A DNA stretch of 64,000 bases, from NCBI GenBank assembly GCA_946222285.1, contig CAMIIP010000004.1, forward strand, positions 1-64,000, in the 5' to 3' direction. A model generated the notes under the pieces. It was not told where the DNA came from. It worked only from the letters and a program-made list of their open reading frames with translations, and did no database searches. The DNA is from an uncultured Rothia sp. GTDB lineage: Bacteria > Actinomycetota > Actinomycetes > Actinomycetales > Micrococcaceae. The position numbers and the translations under genes were made by a program. This document shows, in pieces, positions 54,288 through 63,221 of the stretch. Each line of letters begins with the position of its first letter. The stretch's first letter is position 1.

Positions 54288-55163
54288 CTATTTTGCGTGG
54301 AAAGATTCGCGGTCAGAGTATTCTGGCGCTCCTAAATCGCCCTCGGCGGGGTCGCCGCCTAAACGTGAGCCTTGAGGAAGCGAGCTGATACGGTTCACCT
54401 CATCTGTGGTGAGCGTAAGGTCTAGCGCTTCAAAGTTGGCGCGAATCCGCTTCGGCGTAACAGACTTGGGAATCACAACATTGTCCAGAGCTAAATGCCA
54501 GGCAATAATTACCTGGGCGGGGCTAGCGCCGTGTTCTTGCGCTATCTGCCCCACGACGTCGTCGGCAATATCTTTGCCCTGACCTAGTGGTGACCAGGCC
54601 TCGGTGAGAATATTCCGCGCCGCGTTATCGGCGCGCTGATCCGCCTGGTTGAGGTAGGGGTGTAGCTCAATCTGGTGGACGACGGGCGCAACACCGGTGG
54701 GCTGTAGCGAATCAATCTGCTCGGTGGTGAAGTTAGAAACGCCAATAGATTTCACCAGACCGCGCTCGCGTAGCTCAATCAGGGCGTCCCATGACTGCTG
54801 GAACTTTCCCAGTGCTGGCTGTGCCCAATGAATGAGGTAGAGATCTAAATAATCGGTGCCCAGGATTTCTAGGGACTTCTCACAGGCTTCAAGTGCGGTA
54901 TCGAAACCCTGATCGGTGTTCCAGAGTTTGCCGGTGAGGAAAATTTCCTCTCGGGGGAGCCCGAAGGATTTGAGGGCCTGCCCCACCTGCTTCTCGTTCT
55001 TGTAGATGGTGGCGGTATCAATGTGCCGGTAACCGGTTTCAAGCGCGGTATCGACAGCTGATTCGGTCATCTCGCGGGAAATACCGCAGACGCCGAAGCC
55101 GAGCTGAGGAATGGTATGCCCGTCAGAGAAGGTTTGAGAGGGCTGATTGTGGGGAGTCTTCAT
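54288..55163 (-). CDS. Aldo/keto reductase, tandem paralogue
   Basis: This 291-aa enzyme carries D and Y in GYRHIDTATIYKNE, K in LTGKLWN and H in YLIHWAQP, and the cofactor motif IPKSVTPKRIRANF. It is clearly similar to the downstream AKR, so the pair looks like a tandem duplication with divergence. The ATG at 55163 is chosen because the frame upstream to 55292 has no AKR similarity. Confidence 0.92.
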   Translation of the reverse strand: MKTPHNQPSQTFSDGHTIPQLGFGVCGISREMTESAVDTALETGYRHIDTATIYKNEKQVGQALKSFGLPREEIFLTGKLWNTDQGFDTALEACEKSLEILGTDYLDLYLIHWAQPALGKFQQSWDALIELRERGLVKSIGVSNFTTEQIDSLQPTGVAPVVHQIELHPYLNQADQRADNAARNILTEAWSPLGQGKDIADDVVGQIAQEHGASPAQVIIAWHLALDNVVIPKSVTPKRIRANFEALDLTLTTDEVNRISSLPQGSRLGGDPAEGDLGAPEYSDRESFHAK

Positions 55164-55332
55164 GGAGCTACTTTCTAATGTGAGTAGTTTTCTTATCAGC
55201 TTCATTCTAGGGGGGCGAATACGAGCGGCGTCCTTGTTGCAATCTTGGATCCCGAGCTTGTACCAGATATAGCTAGCTAGCCTTTCGCTCATCTACCTGA
55301 CGAAGAAATTTTTGAGGAAAATACCTAGAGAT

Positions 55333-55361
55333 TTGAGACGTTTTCCCAAATCAAGTATAGA
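55333..55361 (+). promoter_or_regulatory. Sigma-70-type promoter upstream of the carbonic anhydrase
   Basis: TTGAGA (55333-55338) and TATAGA (55356-55361) are separated by 17 bases in an AT-rich region. The gap 55164-55524 holds no gene. The promoter would give a leader of about 155 bases. Confidence 0.5.
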
Positions 55362-55524
55362 TTTAAACAAAATTACTAAGTAGCGTTAGTAGAGAATGAT
55401 AGATGAAGTCTTGGTGAAAAGAGCGTGCAAAACCACGATAATTTGTTTCTCCTCCATGATGTATGGAACATTCTGCGGTTTCGTCTGAGCTCCTATCTCG
55501 CTATCCAATTGAAAGGGTAAATAA

Positions 55525-56391
55525 TTGAACCGTACTAGTTTTCTGATCCCTAAACTTTCGCTAGCTCTTGTGGGGCTAGCTCTGCTAACCTCCTGCGGAG
55601 TCACAGGCGAAAGTTCTTCTACTCCGGAAAGTTCCGCTACTGTTGCAAGCTCGTCTGCCTCGTCTAGTGCTTCAGCTTCTGCTCACGCTTCTTCCGAGAG
55701 CGATGAAACACACCGGGGCTACGAAGGCGCTATTTCTCCCTCCCGCTGGAGTGAACTCAGCACCGAATTTAAGACCTGCGGCACAGGTAAAGAGCAGTCT
55801 CCCATCGATATTAAGTCGGCCCAGCCGGAAGATTTGAAAAACCTCGAATTTTCTTATCACCCTGTGCCAGCGGAGATAACAAATAATGGCCATACTCAGC
55901 AGGTGAATGTACCTGAGGGGCTTGGCTTCACGGTAGGAGATGAGAAATATGAGCTTCAGCAGTTCCATTTCCATACACCCAGTGAGCACACTATCAACGG
56001 CAAACCTGCAGTTGCTGAAGTTCATTTTGTTCATGCGAATAAGGAAGGCGAACTGGCTGTAGTTGCTGCTCTTGTTCAGGAAGGAAAATCTCATCAGGAT
56101 GCCTATCAGGTTTTGAGCGATAGTCTGCAAAAAGAAGCAGGGGATTCAGCTTCGGTGGGTAAGAGTGATCTTGACGTTTCTTCGCTTCTACCCAAAGATA
56201 AGCAATTCGCCACTTATGAGGGCTCTTTGACAACTCCTCCTTGCACAGAAGGGGTTGCCTGGTACGTGTTGGATACCCCGGTGGAGCTTTCAAAAGAGCA
56301 GATTGATGATTTGCACTCTGTCTTAGGGGAGAATGCGCGACCCGTGCAGAACCTCAACGATCGAACGGTTGAAGAAGATGTAACACCCTAG
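55525..56391 (+). CDS. Alpha-class carbonic anhydrase lipoprotein
   Basis: This 288-aa protein has a lipoprotein signal (LTSC with Cys24), a Ser/Ala-rich linker (about 30-60) and an alpha-carbonic anhydrase domain. The zinc histidines H148, H150 (QFHFH) and H167 (VHFVH) are intact, as are QSPIDI and the TTPPCTEGV stretch with its disulfide cysteine. It hydrates CO2 at the cell surface. It starts at TTG 55525 behind GAAAGGG. Surface alpha-carbonic anhydrases would help an oral or mucosal bacterium buffer acid (inference). Confidence 0.95.
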   Translation: MNRTSFLIPKLSLALVGLALLTSCGVTGESSSTPESSATVASSSASSSASASAHASSESDETHRGYEGAISPSRWSELSTEFKTCGTGKEQSPIDIKSAQPEDLKNLEFSYHPVPAEITNNGHTQQVNVPEGLGFTVGDEKYELQQFHFHTPSEHTINGKPAVAEVHFVHANKEGELAVVAALVQEGKSHQDAYQVLSDSLQKEAGDSASVGKSDLDVSSLLPKDKQFATYEGSLTTPPCTEGVAWYVLDTPVELSKEQIDDLHSVLGENARPVQNLNDRTVEEDVTP

Positions 56392-56435
56392 CCGTGGGGA
56401 TGAGTGTTCTTTGAGCTGACCGTTTTGCTCACCCC

Positions 56436-56600
56436 CTGTCTCAACGACGAACTCTTACTCTAGGACTTTCAGGAGTTCTATCTTGTGTCACTGGCATGGG
56501 AGTAGCTAATGCTATTGAAAATGAAAATACATCGTTTTCTTTTTCTGAAAAGGATTTAGAATTAGCATTTTCTGAAATTTTCAATAAGGCAGTTCTTTGA
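56436..56600 (+). pseudogene. Remnant of a small secreted peptide gene
   Basis: The frame encodes QRRTLTLGLSGVLSCV, a basic plus hydrophobic signal-peptide-like stretch ending in VANA, then a short acidic tail of about 28 residues. There is no good start codon upstream; an internal ATG exists at 56496. It looks like a decayed or 5'-truncated small exported peptide gene in an AT-rich zone. Confidence 0.25.
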
Positions 56601-56660
56601 GAGGGTAAATCCTAACTATAAGGGAATTGCCTGACGTTAGCTGCGCAATTTGGGGATAAT

Positions 56661-57025
56661 TTGAAAATTAAGTTATTTCACGTAAGTGAATTTATTCTTT
56701 CTTGCTTATCAGGTTTGCTCATGGCTGCAAGATTTTTAACCGATAATAGTTTTTATTGATTTTTGCTCTAATTGCTGGTCTGCTTTATAAAGCAATGTTA
56801 AAATATTCAAGCCAAGAAATACCTGAAGAACCTTATGGCGTGCATAATAGTAATGCGATTATGATTATTGTCGCGTCAATTGTTTCTCTGTATAAGCCAG
56901 GTTCATTTACTATAGGTGTTGTGCTGGTAGCAATTTCTCTGATGATTGTATTCAGAATATTTTTGAAGCCGAGCAGGAATCCTGTTAAGAAGAAATTTTC
57001 ATGGAGTCTTATTGATAATTTCTAA
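56661..57025 (+). pseudogene. Small polytopic membrane protein, probably frameshifted
   Basis: A TTG-started frame (56661-56759, behind GGGGA) gives one hydrophobic segment and stops at 56757. A second frame from 56756 continues with two to three more hydrophobic segments (FALIAGLLYKAML, IMIIVASIVSLY). Adding one T to the T5 run at 56750-56754 fuses both as NSFLLIFALIAGLLY. The composition is AT-rich and foreign-looking. No family is recognised. Confidence 0.4.
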
Positions 57026-57303
57026 TTTAGTTCTTCTTAGCTTATAGATAAATTTCCATAAGTATGCGAAATAATCTCACTCTTAAGATTCTGAGTCTAA
57101 TTTAAAATTATGCTCAGAATCTTTATTTTTAATAGAAGATTAAATCGAGAAATATATGTTCATATCACTATATTCTCTGCCATATAGTGATTTTCTTTGC
57201 GATTCGCACTGGGGAGCTCTCGCTTCCTGCCCGTACAGTATGCTTAGTAAACAAAGATCCCTCAACTACACGCCCGATGGGCAAACACAAGGAGAGAAAT
57301 TTC

Positions 57304-58251
57304 ATGGCCGGTGGTTTGGCAGCCCTTTTGGACGACGTCGCGGCACTGGTTAAGCTGACCGCCGCCAGCGTGGACGACGTCGCCGCAGCAGCGGGGCGCG
57401 CTAGCGTCAAAGCGACTGGCGTCGTCATTGACGATACTGCCGTGGTGCCCCAGTACGTTGACGGTATCTCGCCCAAGCGCGAGCTTCCCATTATCAAAAA
57501 AATTGCCATAGGTTCCCTGCGGAACAAGCTCCTCTTTATTCTGCCCGTTATTCTTTTGTTGAGCTGGCTGCTACCCGTATCACTCACCCCTCTGCTCATG
57601 CTGGGTGGCCTCTACCTCTCCTTTGAAGGCGCAGAAAAGGTGCTGGAAATGTTCGGGGGAGGGCACCACGAAGAAGATAAACCTGCGGTAGAGCAGGGCC
57701 CCGATGCGGAGAAGAAAATCATTTCGGGCGCAGTCCGTACCGACTTCATTCTTTCTGCTGAGATTATGGTGATCTCTATGAACACCATCGCCTCCGACGG
57801 TTCCTTCTGGTTGCGCGCTGTCGCGCTCGTCGTCGTCGCTATTCTTATCATCGTGCTGGTTTATGGCGTAGTGGCCCTGCTGGTGAAGATGGACGATATC
57901 GGTTTGGCCATGGCACAGCGCAAGTCTGCCGGCGCCCAGAAATTTGGCGAGGGACTCGTCAAGGCTATGCCCAAGGTCATGTCTTTCATTTCTATCGTGG
58001 GTACCTTCGCTATGCTCTGGGTCGGCGGGCACATTTTGCTGGCTGGTTTTGACACCCTGGGTTGGCACTTCCCCTACTCCATTGCCCACCATGCCGCTGA
58101 GTGGGGTCATTCGCTCTCGCACAGTTGGTTCGGTGCAACGATGGGCTGGATTGCTGAAACCGTAGTGTCCATGATTTTCGGTGCAATCATTGGCTTCATT
58201 GTGGTCGGCGTTATGCATCTGATTCCTCGCAAGAAGAAAGCAGAGCACTAG
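57304..58251 (+). CDS. DUF808 family membrane protein (YedI-like)
   Basis: This 315-aa protein starts MAGGLAALLDDVAALVKLTA, the DUF808 hallmark, and has about six membrane segments with a polar loop (GGGHHEEDKPAVEQ). VGTFAMLWVGGHILLAG and HHAAEWGHSL are conserved later parts. The function is unknown. AAGGAGAG precedes the ATG at 57304; the longer frame to 57187 has no such site. Confidence 0.92.
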   Translation: MAGGLAALLDDVAALVKLTAASVDDVAAAAGRASVKATGVVIDDTAVVPQYVDGISPKRELPIIKKIAIGSLRNKLLFILPVILLLSWLLPVSLTPLLMLGGLYLSFEGAEKVLEMFGGGHHEEDKPAVEQGPDAEKKIISGAVRTDFILSAEIMVISMNTIASDGSFWLRAVALVVVAILIIVLVYGVVALLVKMDDIGLAMAQRKSAGAQKFGEGLVKAMPKVMSFISIVGTFAMLWVGGHILLAGFDTLGWHFPYSIAHHAAEWGHSLSHSWFGATMGWIAETVVSMIFGAIIGFIVVGVMHLIPRKKKAEH

Positions 58252-58389
58252 AAGATTTGGCCGAGAGGTTTATCGATAGTTAGAAATAAATATGGACTGA
58301 TTCTTGATTGTCAGTTGGTGTTCCCAGTAAAGTAAAAGTGATAGCTGGAGGTGAGGGAATCTATTCCCAATAGACCTCAGAGCATCAAC

Positions 58390-58424
58390 CGACTAAAACC
58401 CGCACTTGATGCGGGTTTTAGTCG
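58390..58424. terminator. Perfect hairpin terminator
   Basis: CGACTAAAACCCGCA (58390-58404) pairs perfectly with 58410-58424 around a 5-nt loop; the distal arm includes TTTT. It ends the DUF808 transcript or a short RNA from 58300-58390. Confidence 0.65.
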
Positions 58425-58460
58425 TTAACGAGGGGTACTGCATGTCATAGAATAGGTGCC

Positions 58461-59377
58461 ATGCTTCTTGCCTACATCGATGAAATTGGAGAGCCCGGCG
58501 CCTTTGTCTCTCGGGATGATCGCCGTTTTAACACCTCTCCAGCTTTCGGCTACGCAGGATTTATCATTCCTGAAGATTATGCTCGGCAGTTTGGCGCAAC
58601 TTTCGTGAAGGAAAAACGAATACGATTTGCTGAGAAAATGCGTGAAAAGGGCCATGGACAGTGGGAAGCGAAAGGGTCAGAGTTTTTTACAAAAACTACT
58701 CCTAGAGACCGTCCAGAAAATTTGCGTATTTTTACAGGGCTGGTGAAGGCACTTCATAACTACGGCGGACATCTGTTTTATTATGCAGATGAAAAACCCT
58801 GGGCACGGCTAAACAAACTGGTTTCAACGCAGAAATGGGTATACAGCGCGAGCGTGATGCTATGCAAGAAACCCTGAACCGAATAGCTCGGTATGCAGAC
58901 TATAACGGGTGCAATGTTCAGGTAATGATTGATACCGTGAACGAAAGCCAACGTCGTGACCGTGTAGCGAATATGTATGCACATATCTTTGATAGATCGA
59001 GTAGCTATCGTGAGATGCGAAGGATCATTGAGCCACCGATGCACGTTGATAGCATTTTATCTTCTAATATTCAGTTCGCTGATTGGGTGGCAGCTTACCT
59101 GTCGAGAGCTATAGATCGTCAATTGATTGAGGATTCTCCTTTTCAATGGGTGGGAGAGCATCCTTCCCACTTCGATATTTCTGGAAATTTTACGCATGAA
59201 TCTAAATTGCATCTTTTCCATAAAGATGTGCAAGATTTGAACCATGGCGAAGTTGTCTTTACAGAGCGTCCTTTATGGGACCACGATGAGAATATGGTTT
59301 CAGTGGGTAATCGTATGGATCCTGCCATTTTTCGGCGGATTCATGCGGCAGCTATAAAGTCTAATCAATCAAAATAG
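58461..59377 (+). pseudogene. DUF3800 protein, frameshifted
   Basis: The first frame (58461-58877) starts LLAYIDEIGEPG, the DUF3800 DE-type motif of an RNase H-like fold. The second (58835-59377) carries IEPPMHVDS, NIQFADWVAAYLSRAID and the C-terminal domain. They join at GAAAAACCC (58791-58799): one extra base restores DEKPLGTAKQTGFNAE. The joined protein would be about 305 aa. The function of DUF3800 is uncertain; members are often in mobile or defence-linked regions. The lesion may be a sequencing error or a true mutation. Confidence 0.8.
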
Positions 59378-59432
59378 TTGTTGAGATAAATCTCTGCCGA
59401 CGTTGTGCCCTTCTGCAACAGCGCCGGATTTC

Positions 59433-61634
59433 TTACCCTTCCGAACTCGTCAGCAGATCCCGCACCTGTTCCGCCGTCAGTGAGGACGAGAAGAACTGCC
59501 CCTCATCCACGACGGCGTCGAAGAGCGCAGCCTTAGATTCTTTGAGGTCCATGACCTTCTCTTCAGTGGTTCCAGCAGAAACCAGCCGGTAAACCATCAC
59601 GCTGCGTGTCTGGCCGATGCGGTGCACGCGGTCTACTGCCTGCTGTTCTGCGGCGGGGTTCCACCAGGGATCCATGATGAAGCAGTAATCTGCCGACGTC
59701 AGGTTAAGCCCGAAGCCACCGGCCTTCAGCGAAATCAAGAAAATTGGCGCGTTGCCCTGCTCAAAAGCCTCCAGCACGCGACCGCGATCGCGGGTGGAAC
59801 CGTCCAAATACAGGTAGGTAATCCCTAGCGAATCTAACCGCTCAGCCACCTTCTTCAGGTAAGAGGTGAACTGCGAGAAAATCAGCGCCCGGTGCCCGTC
59901 GGCAACAATCTCTGGCAGGTTCTCTTCTAAATAATCGAGCTTAGACGACGGTACAGAGCCGTACTGGTCTTCATCAACCAGCGAAGCATCTAGCGCCATC
60001 CGCCGCAAAGTGGTCAGGGATTGGAAGACCGTAAAGCGGTTCTTATCCATATCTTCCAACAGCCCCAGAACCTTCTTACGCTCGCGCTGTAGCGCCGTAT
60101 CATAGGCGCGGCGGTGTGCCGGTGCCAGTGGAACGTCCACGCGCACGTCGTTCTTCTCAGGTAAATCTGCGGCCACCAAATCCTTGGTGCGGCGCTTCAT
60201 CAGCGGGCGGATGCGCTGGCGTAGGCGAGGTAGAGCCTTTTTGTCTTCGCCTCCTTCGATGGGGGAAGCATAGTAGTCCTTGAACCAGCGAGCGCTGGGA
60301 AAGAGCCCCGGGGCCACAATGGAAAACATGGACCACAGTTCCATGAGATTGTTCTCCATGGGTGTGCCGGTTACCGCTAGCTTGAAGCGGGCGGGAATAT
60401 CACGGGCGATACGATGGGCTTTGGTTTTAGCGTTCTTGACGAACTGCGCTTCATCCAAGATGAGCCCGTTCCAGGGCTGGTTGAAACCGGCGTCCATGTA
60501 GGCTTCTTCGTCGATTCTGAAGAGTGCATAGGAGGTGATGACGACGTCCGCTTCCGCCCAGGTTTTCGCTAGCGGTTTTTTGGATTTGTTTTGTGTTGCA
60601 GTAATGGTTACTACCGAAAGTTCTGGCGCGAATTTCTGAATTTCTCGCTCCCAGTTGGGGACGACGGAGGTTGGAGCGACGACGAGGAAGGGCGGGAAAC
60701 GCGTGGCTTGGCTGCTCTCTGCCTGCTCATTTTCTTGCTGCTTCTTGTGCCAGAGTTCTTGAGTGCGGGCGAAGAGCGCGATGGTCTGTACTGTTTTGCC
60801 CAGGCCCATATCGTCGGCAAGTACTCCGCCGAGTTCGTGTTCCCAGAGGAAATTCACCCATTGGAAGCCCTCTAACTGATAGGGGCGAAGCTGTGCTTGC
60901 AAACCTGTGGGAACTTCAGGGGCGGGGCCGTTGCTCACGTCCAGCAGGGCGCTGACTTGCCGATCCCAAGCGTCCACGGTTTCGGTTTGAGCGGCAAGTT
61001 CTTCCAGCTCCTCCCACATGCCTACCTGGTGGCGGGAAATTTGGAGGGGTGTCTTCTTATCGCGGAGAGTGCTGGCTTCGCGCAGGAGTTCTTGTAATTT
61101 CATGAACTCGGGACGGTCGAGTGCAAAGTAGCTACCGTCGCCTAGAAGCAGGTGGGTTTTGTCGGCGTTGAGCGCCTCAAAAATCTTGGCGAAGAGTACA
61201 TACCATTCGCCCATTTTGATGGTGATGCCCAGTCCGAACCAGTCACGATCCCCGGTGGAATCAACGGAAACGGTGATTTCTGGTGCTTCGTCGAGTTCTT
61301 TAAACTCGGGGACAGACCCCTGGAAATCAACCCGTACTCCGGGGATTGTGCGGTAACGTTCCACCGAATCTTCTAGGAGTGAGCGGGTTGCCCAGCCCTC
61401 ATATTTATTCTTGCTGAAAGGTACAGCGGGGCGGACAGCCTTGACTTCTTTGAGCACCCGATACTCGTATTTGGTATCTCGAATTTCCTGATGGTCCTCG
61501 CCGGGGTAGCCCAGGGCAGACAGTACGGTGACGTCGTCCGGCTCTCTCTGATGATGAAGACGAATCTCCCAACGGGCGAACAGGATATTCCCAATGCCAA
61601 GCGGTACGGGCGGTGTGAGAGTTCTTTTTATCAA
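59433..61634 (-). CDS. SNF2-family helicase, C-terminal catalytic part (frameshifted gene)
   Basis: This frame encodes the SNF2 ATPase: motif I LADDMGLGKTVQTIAL, motif II LILDEAQFVKN, motif III TGTPMENNLMELWSMF, and the C-terminal lobe with LFLISLKAGGFGLNLTSAD-type and RIGQTR motifs (first quoted in approximation). It is the second part of one gene with the frame at 61405-63132. Removing one A from the A5 run (61625-61629, T on the plus strand) joins them as HFDKRTLTPPVPLG, giving about 1,233 aa. The TTG at 61634 is therefore not a natural start. Confidence 0.88.
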   Translation of the reverse strand: MIKRTLTPPVPLGIGNILFARWEIRLHHQREPDDVTVLSALGYPGEDHQEIRDTKYEYRVLKEVKAVRPAVPFSKNKYEGWATRSLLEDSVERYRTIPGVRVDFQGSVPEFKELDEAPEITVSVDSTGDRDWFGLGITIKMGEWYVLFAKIFEALNADKTHLLLGDGSYFALDRPEFMKLQELLREASTLRDKKTPLQISRHQVGMWEELEELAAQTETVDAWDRQVSALLDVSNGPAPEVPTGLQAQLRPYQLEGFQWVNFLWEHELGGVLADDMGLGKTVQTIALFARTQELWHKKQQENEQAESSQATRFPPFLVVAPTSVVPNWEREIQKFAPELSVVTITATQNKSKKPLAKTWAEADVVITSYALFRIDEEAYMDAGFNQPWNGLILDEAQFVKNAKTKAHRIARDIPARFKLAVTGTPMENNLMELWSMFSIVAPGLFPSARWFKDYYASPIEGGEDKKALPRLRQRIRPLMKRRTKDLVAADLPEKNDVRVDVPLAPAHRRAYDTALQRERKKVLGLLEDMDKNRFTVFQSLTTLRRMALDASLVDEDQYGSVPSSKLDYLEENLPEIVADGHRALIFSQFTSYLKKVAERLDSLGITYLYLDGSTRDRGRVLEAFEQGNAPIFLISLKAGGFGLNLTSADYCFIMDPWWNPAAEQQAVDRVHRIGQTRSVMVYRLVSAGTTEEKVMDLKESKAALFDAVVDEGQFFSSSLTAEQVRDLLTSSEG

Positions 61635-63132
61635 AATGCACAGTGAGCACTAGTTGGGGCGAATGAACTGCGGGAAGCACCCCCGAAGCATCCACCGTAT
61701 GAAGGCGGACGGCGCGGGTAAGCTGAGGGTAATAATCGGTGAGGAAACTAGATTTATCCCGAGCAGGTACCTCAATCGTGCCCGATGTTGCCAGCGATTC
61801 AGCCACTGGATCAAGCGGGTCAGTCAGCGGAATAAACACTAGGTCGGGATTTTTTGCCAACCACGCGGGTTTCTCTGCCGACTCACCGAGGTTTTCTATC
61901 AATTTGAGGGCGGGCTTGCGGGTTTCGTTCCACTTGGCTGATTCTGCAGCCCGCACATAGGTGGTTTGCGCTCGTCCGCCCAGAGCGATGAAACCCATGC
62001 GAGGCTCACCTAGCTTATGGCACTGGTCGGCAGGCAGAGCCAAGTCGCCCCAACGCAAAACCGGTGAGAGAGATAGCCCCGATTCATCGGTCTTTCCCAC
62101 TTCTGCGTGCGACTCCACTAAGAGCTCCACCGAAGTTGGCTCTGCACAGGTCACCGCGATTTCAGAGCCGTTCAAAAGAATCGGCAGACCGATAATACGA
62201 GCTTTATCTAGCACTCGCCACAGTAGCGAAGAATTGACGGCGCTGAGCGAAACCCAGTCCCGGTGCGAGGTATAGGCAGACTGCCAGGGGCGCGTTACCG
62301 AATAGAATTCGGCAAACCAGCGTTCGTGCTCGGGATAGATGGTGTGGCTAGCAAAGCCACGGGAGAGATCGCGCTGAAAGTCTTCCCAACTCAGACCGCC
62401 TTTGATCCATTTGCCGCGAGCGCCCATCATCAGGGGTCGAGCCTGAATACTTATCTGGGGAATCTTTGAATTGCTGCCTAGCGCAAATTTGGTGCCTACC
62501 TGAAAAGTCAGGTCAAGGCCTCCCGAGACGCTGCGGGAATGATCGGCATCGAACTCGGGGCGAGCCGCTAGTGTATGGGAGAGTGAACGTCGCCACGCGG
62601 GTATCTTGGATATTTTTTCTTCATTGTGAAGCTCCATCTCAAGAGGAAGATCCTTACGGTGTTCTGCCCGGCTTTCCAATTCAGAAGCGGCATAGACTCC
62701 AAACTCTTCTAATCGTTTGCGAAAATCTGGAGAAATTCTGTTCTCTGCATGCTCAGGAACAGGGGTCTTGGAGCGCCAAGTAGAGGAGGAAGCGGTCAGG
62801 GCTTTACGTGCTTTATCTGCTCGATCAATTGCCGTGAGCATGAGCGCTACCGCGTGTTTGCAGTCAGCATGAACGGGGCAGGTACAGCGGGCAGAGAAAG
62901 CTAGCGAACCGGAAGTTTTTTCTGCAGGGAAGATGACGTTGGTGGAGTAGGGTTCCACACTATTGCCTGTGACGGTGCCCGAGAGAATCCGTGTGTCATC
63001 GTCATAGTTATACCGTGCTACGTGGCCGGCTCGCATGTACTGCTGCCCCCGTGAATAAGCCCCGTGTCCAACCTGCCGAATAATCTCAGCGGCGGTTACG
63101 GGTATTGCTGGAAAGGCAGTTGAATCGCTCAT
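61405..63132 (-). CDS. SWIM zinc-finger N-terminal part of the frameshifted SNF2 helicase
   Basis: The natural start of the SNF2 gene is the ATG at 63132. This part has a SWIM zinc finger (CTCPVHADCKHAVAL, pattern CxC...CxH) near residue 85 and a long accessory domain of SWIM/SNF2 proteins. True homology ends near 61630. After the frameshift the frame reads an irrelevant tail to 61405. Proteins of this type act in DNA repair or chromatin remodelling, with unclear roles in actinobacteria. Confidence 0.85.
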   Translation of the reverse strand: MSDSTAFPAIPVTAAEIIRQVGHGAYSRGQQYMRAGHVARYNYDDDTRILSGTVTGNSVEPYSTNVIFPAEKTSGSLAFSARCTCPVHADCKHAVALMLTAIDRADKARKALTASSSTWRSKTPVPEHAENRISPDFRKRLEEFGVYAASELESRAEHRKDLPLEMELHNEEKISKIPAWRRSLSHTLAARPEFDADHSRSVSGGLDLTFQVGTKFALGSNSKIPQISIQARPLMMGARGKWIKGGLSWEDFQRDLSRGFASHTIYPEHERWFAEFYSVTRPWQSAYTSHRDWVSLSAVNSSLLWRVLDKARIIGLPILLNGSEIAVTCAEPTSVELLVESHAEVGKTDESGLSLSPVLRWGDLALPADQCHKLGEPRMGFIALGGRAQTTYVRAAESAKWNETRKPALKLIENLGESAEKPAWLAKNPDLVFIPLTDPLDPVAESLATSGTIEVPARDKSSFLTDYYPQLTRAVRLHTVDASGVLPAVHSPQLVLTVHFDKKNSHTARTAWHWEYPVRPLGDSSSSSERAGRRHRTVCPGLPRRGPSGNSRYQIRVSGAQRSQGCPPRCTFQQE

Positions 63133-63221
63133 GAAACTCTCAACGGTGGGGTCAGAAGGTTTAACTTAACTAGACTAGCCGAGATGGATTTCTCCCGGGA
63201 AAGTTTGAAGTAAATAAAGTT

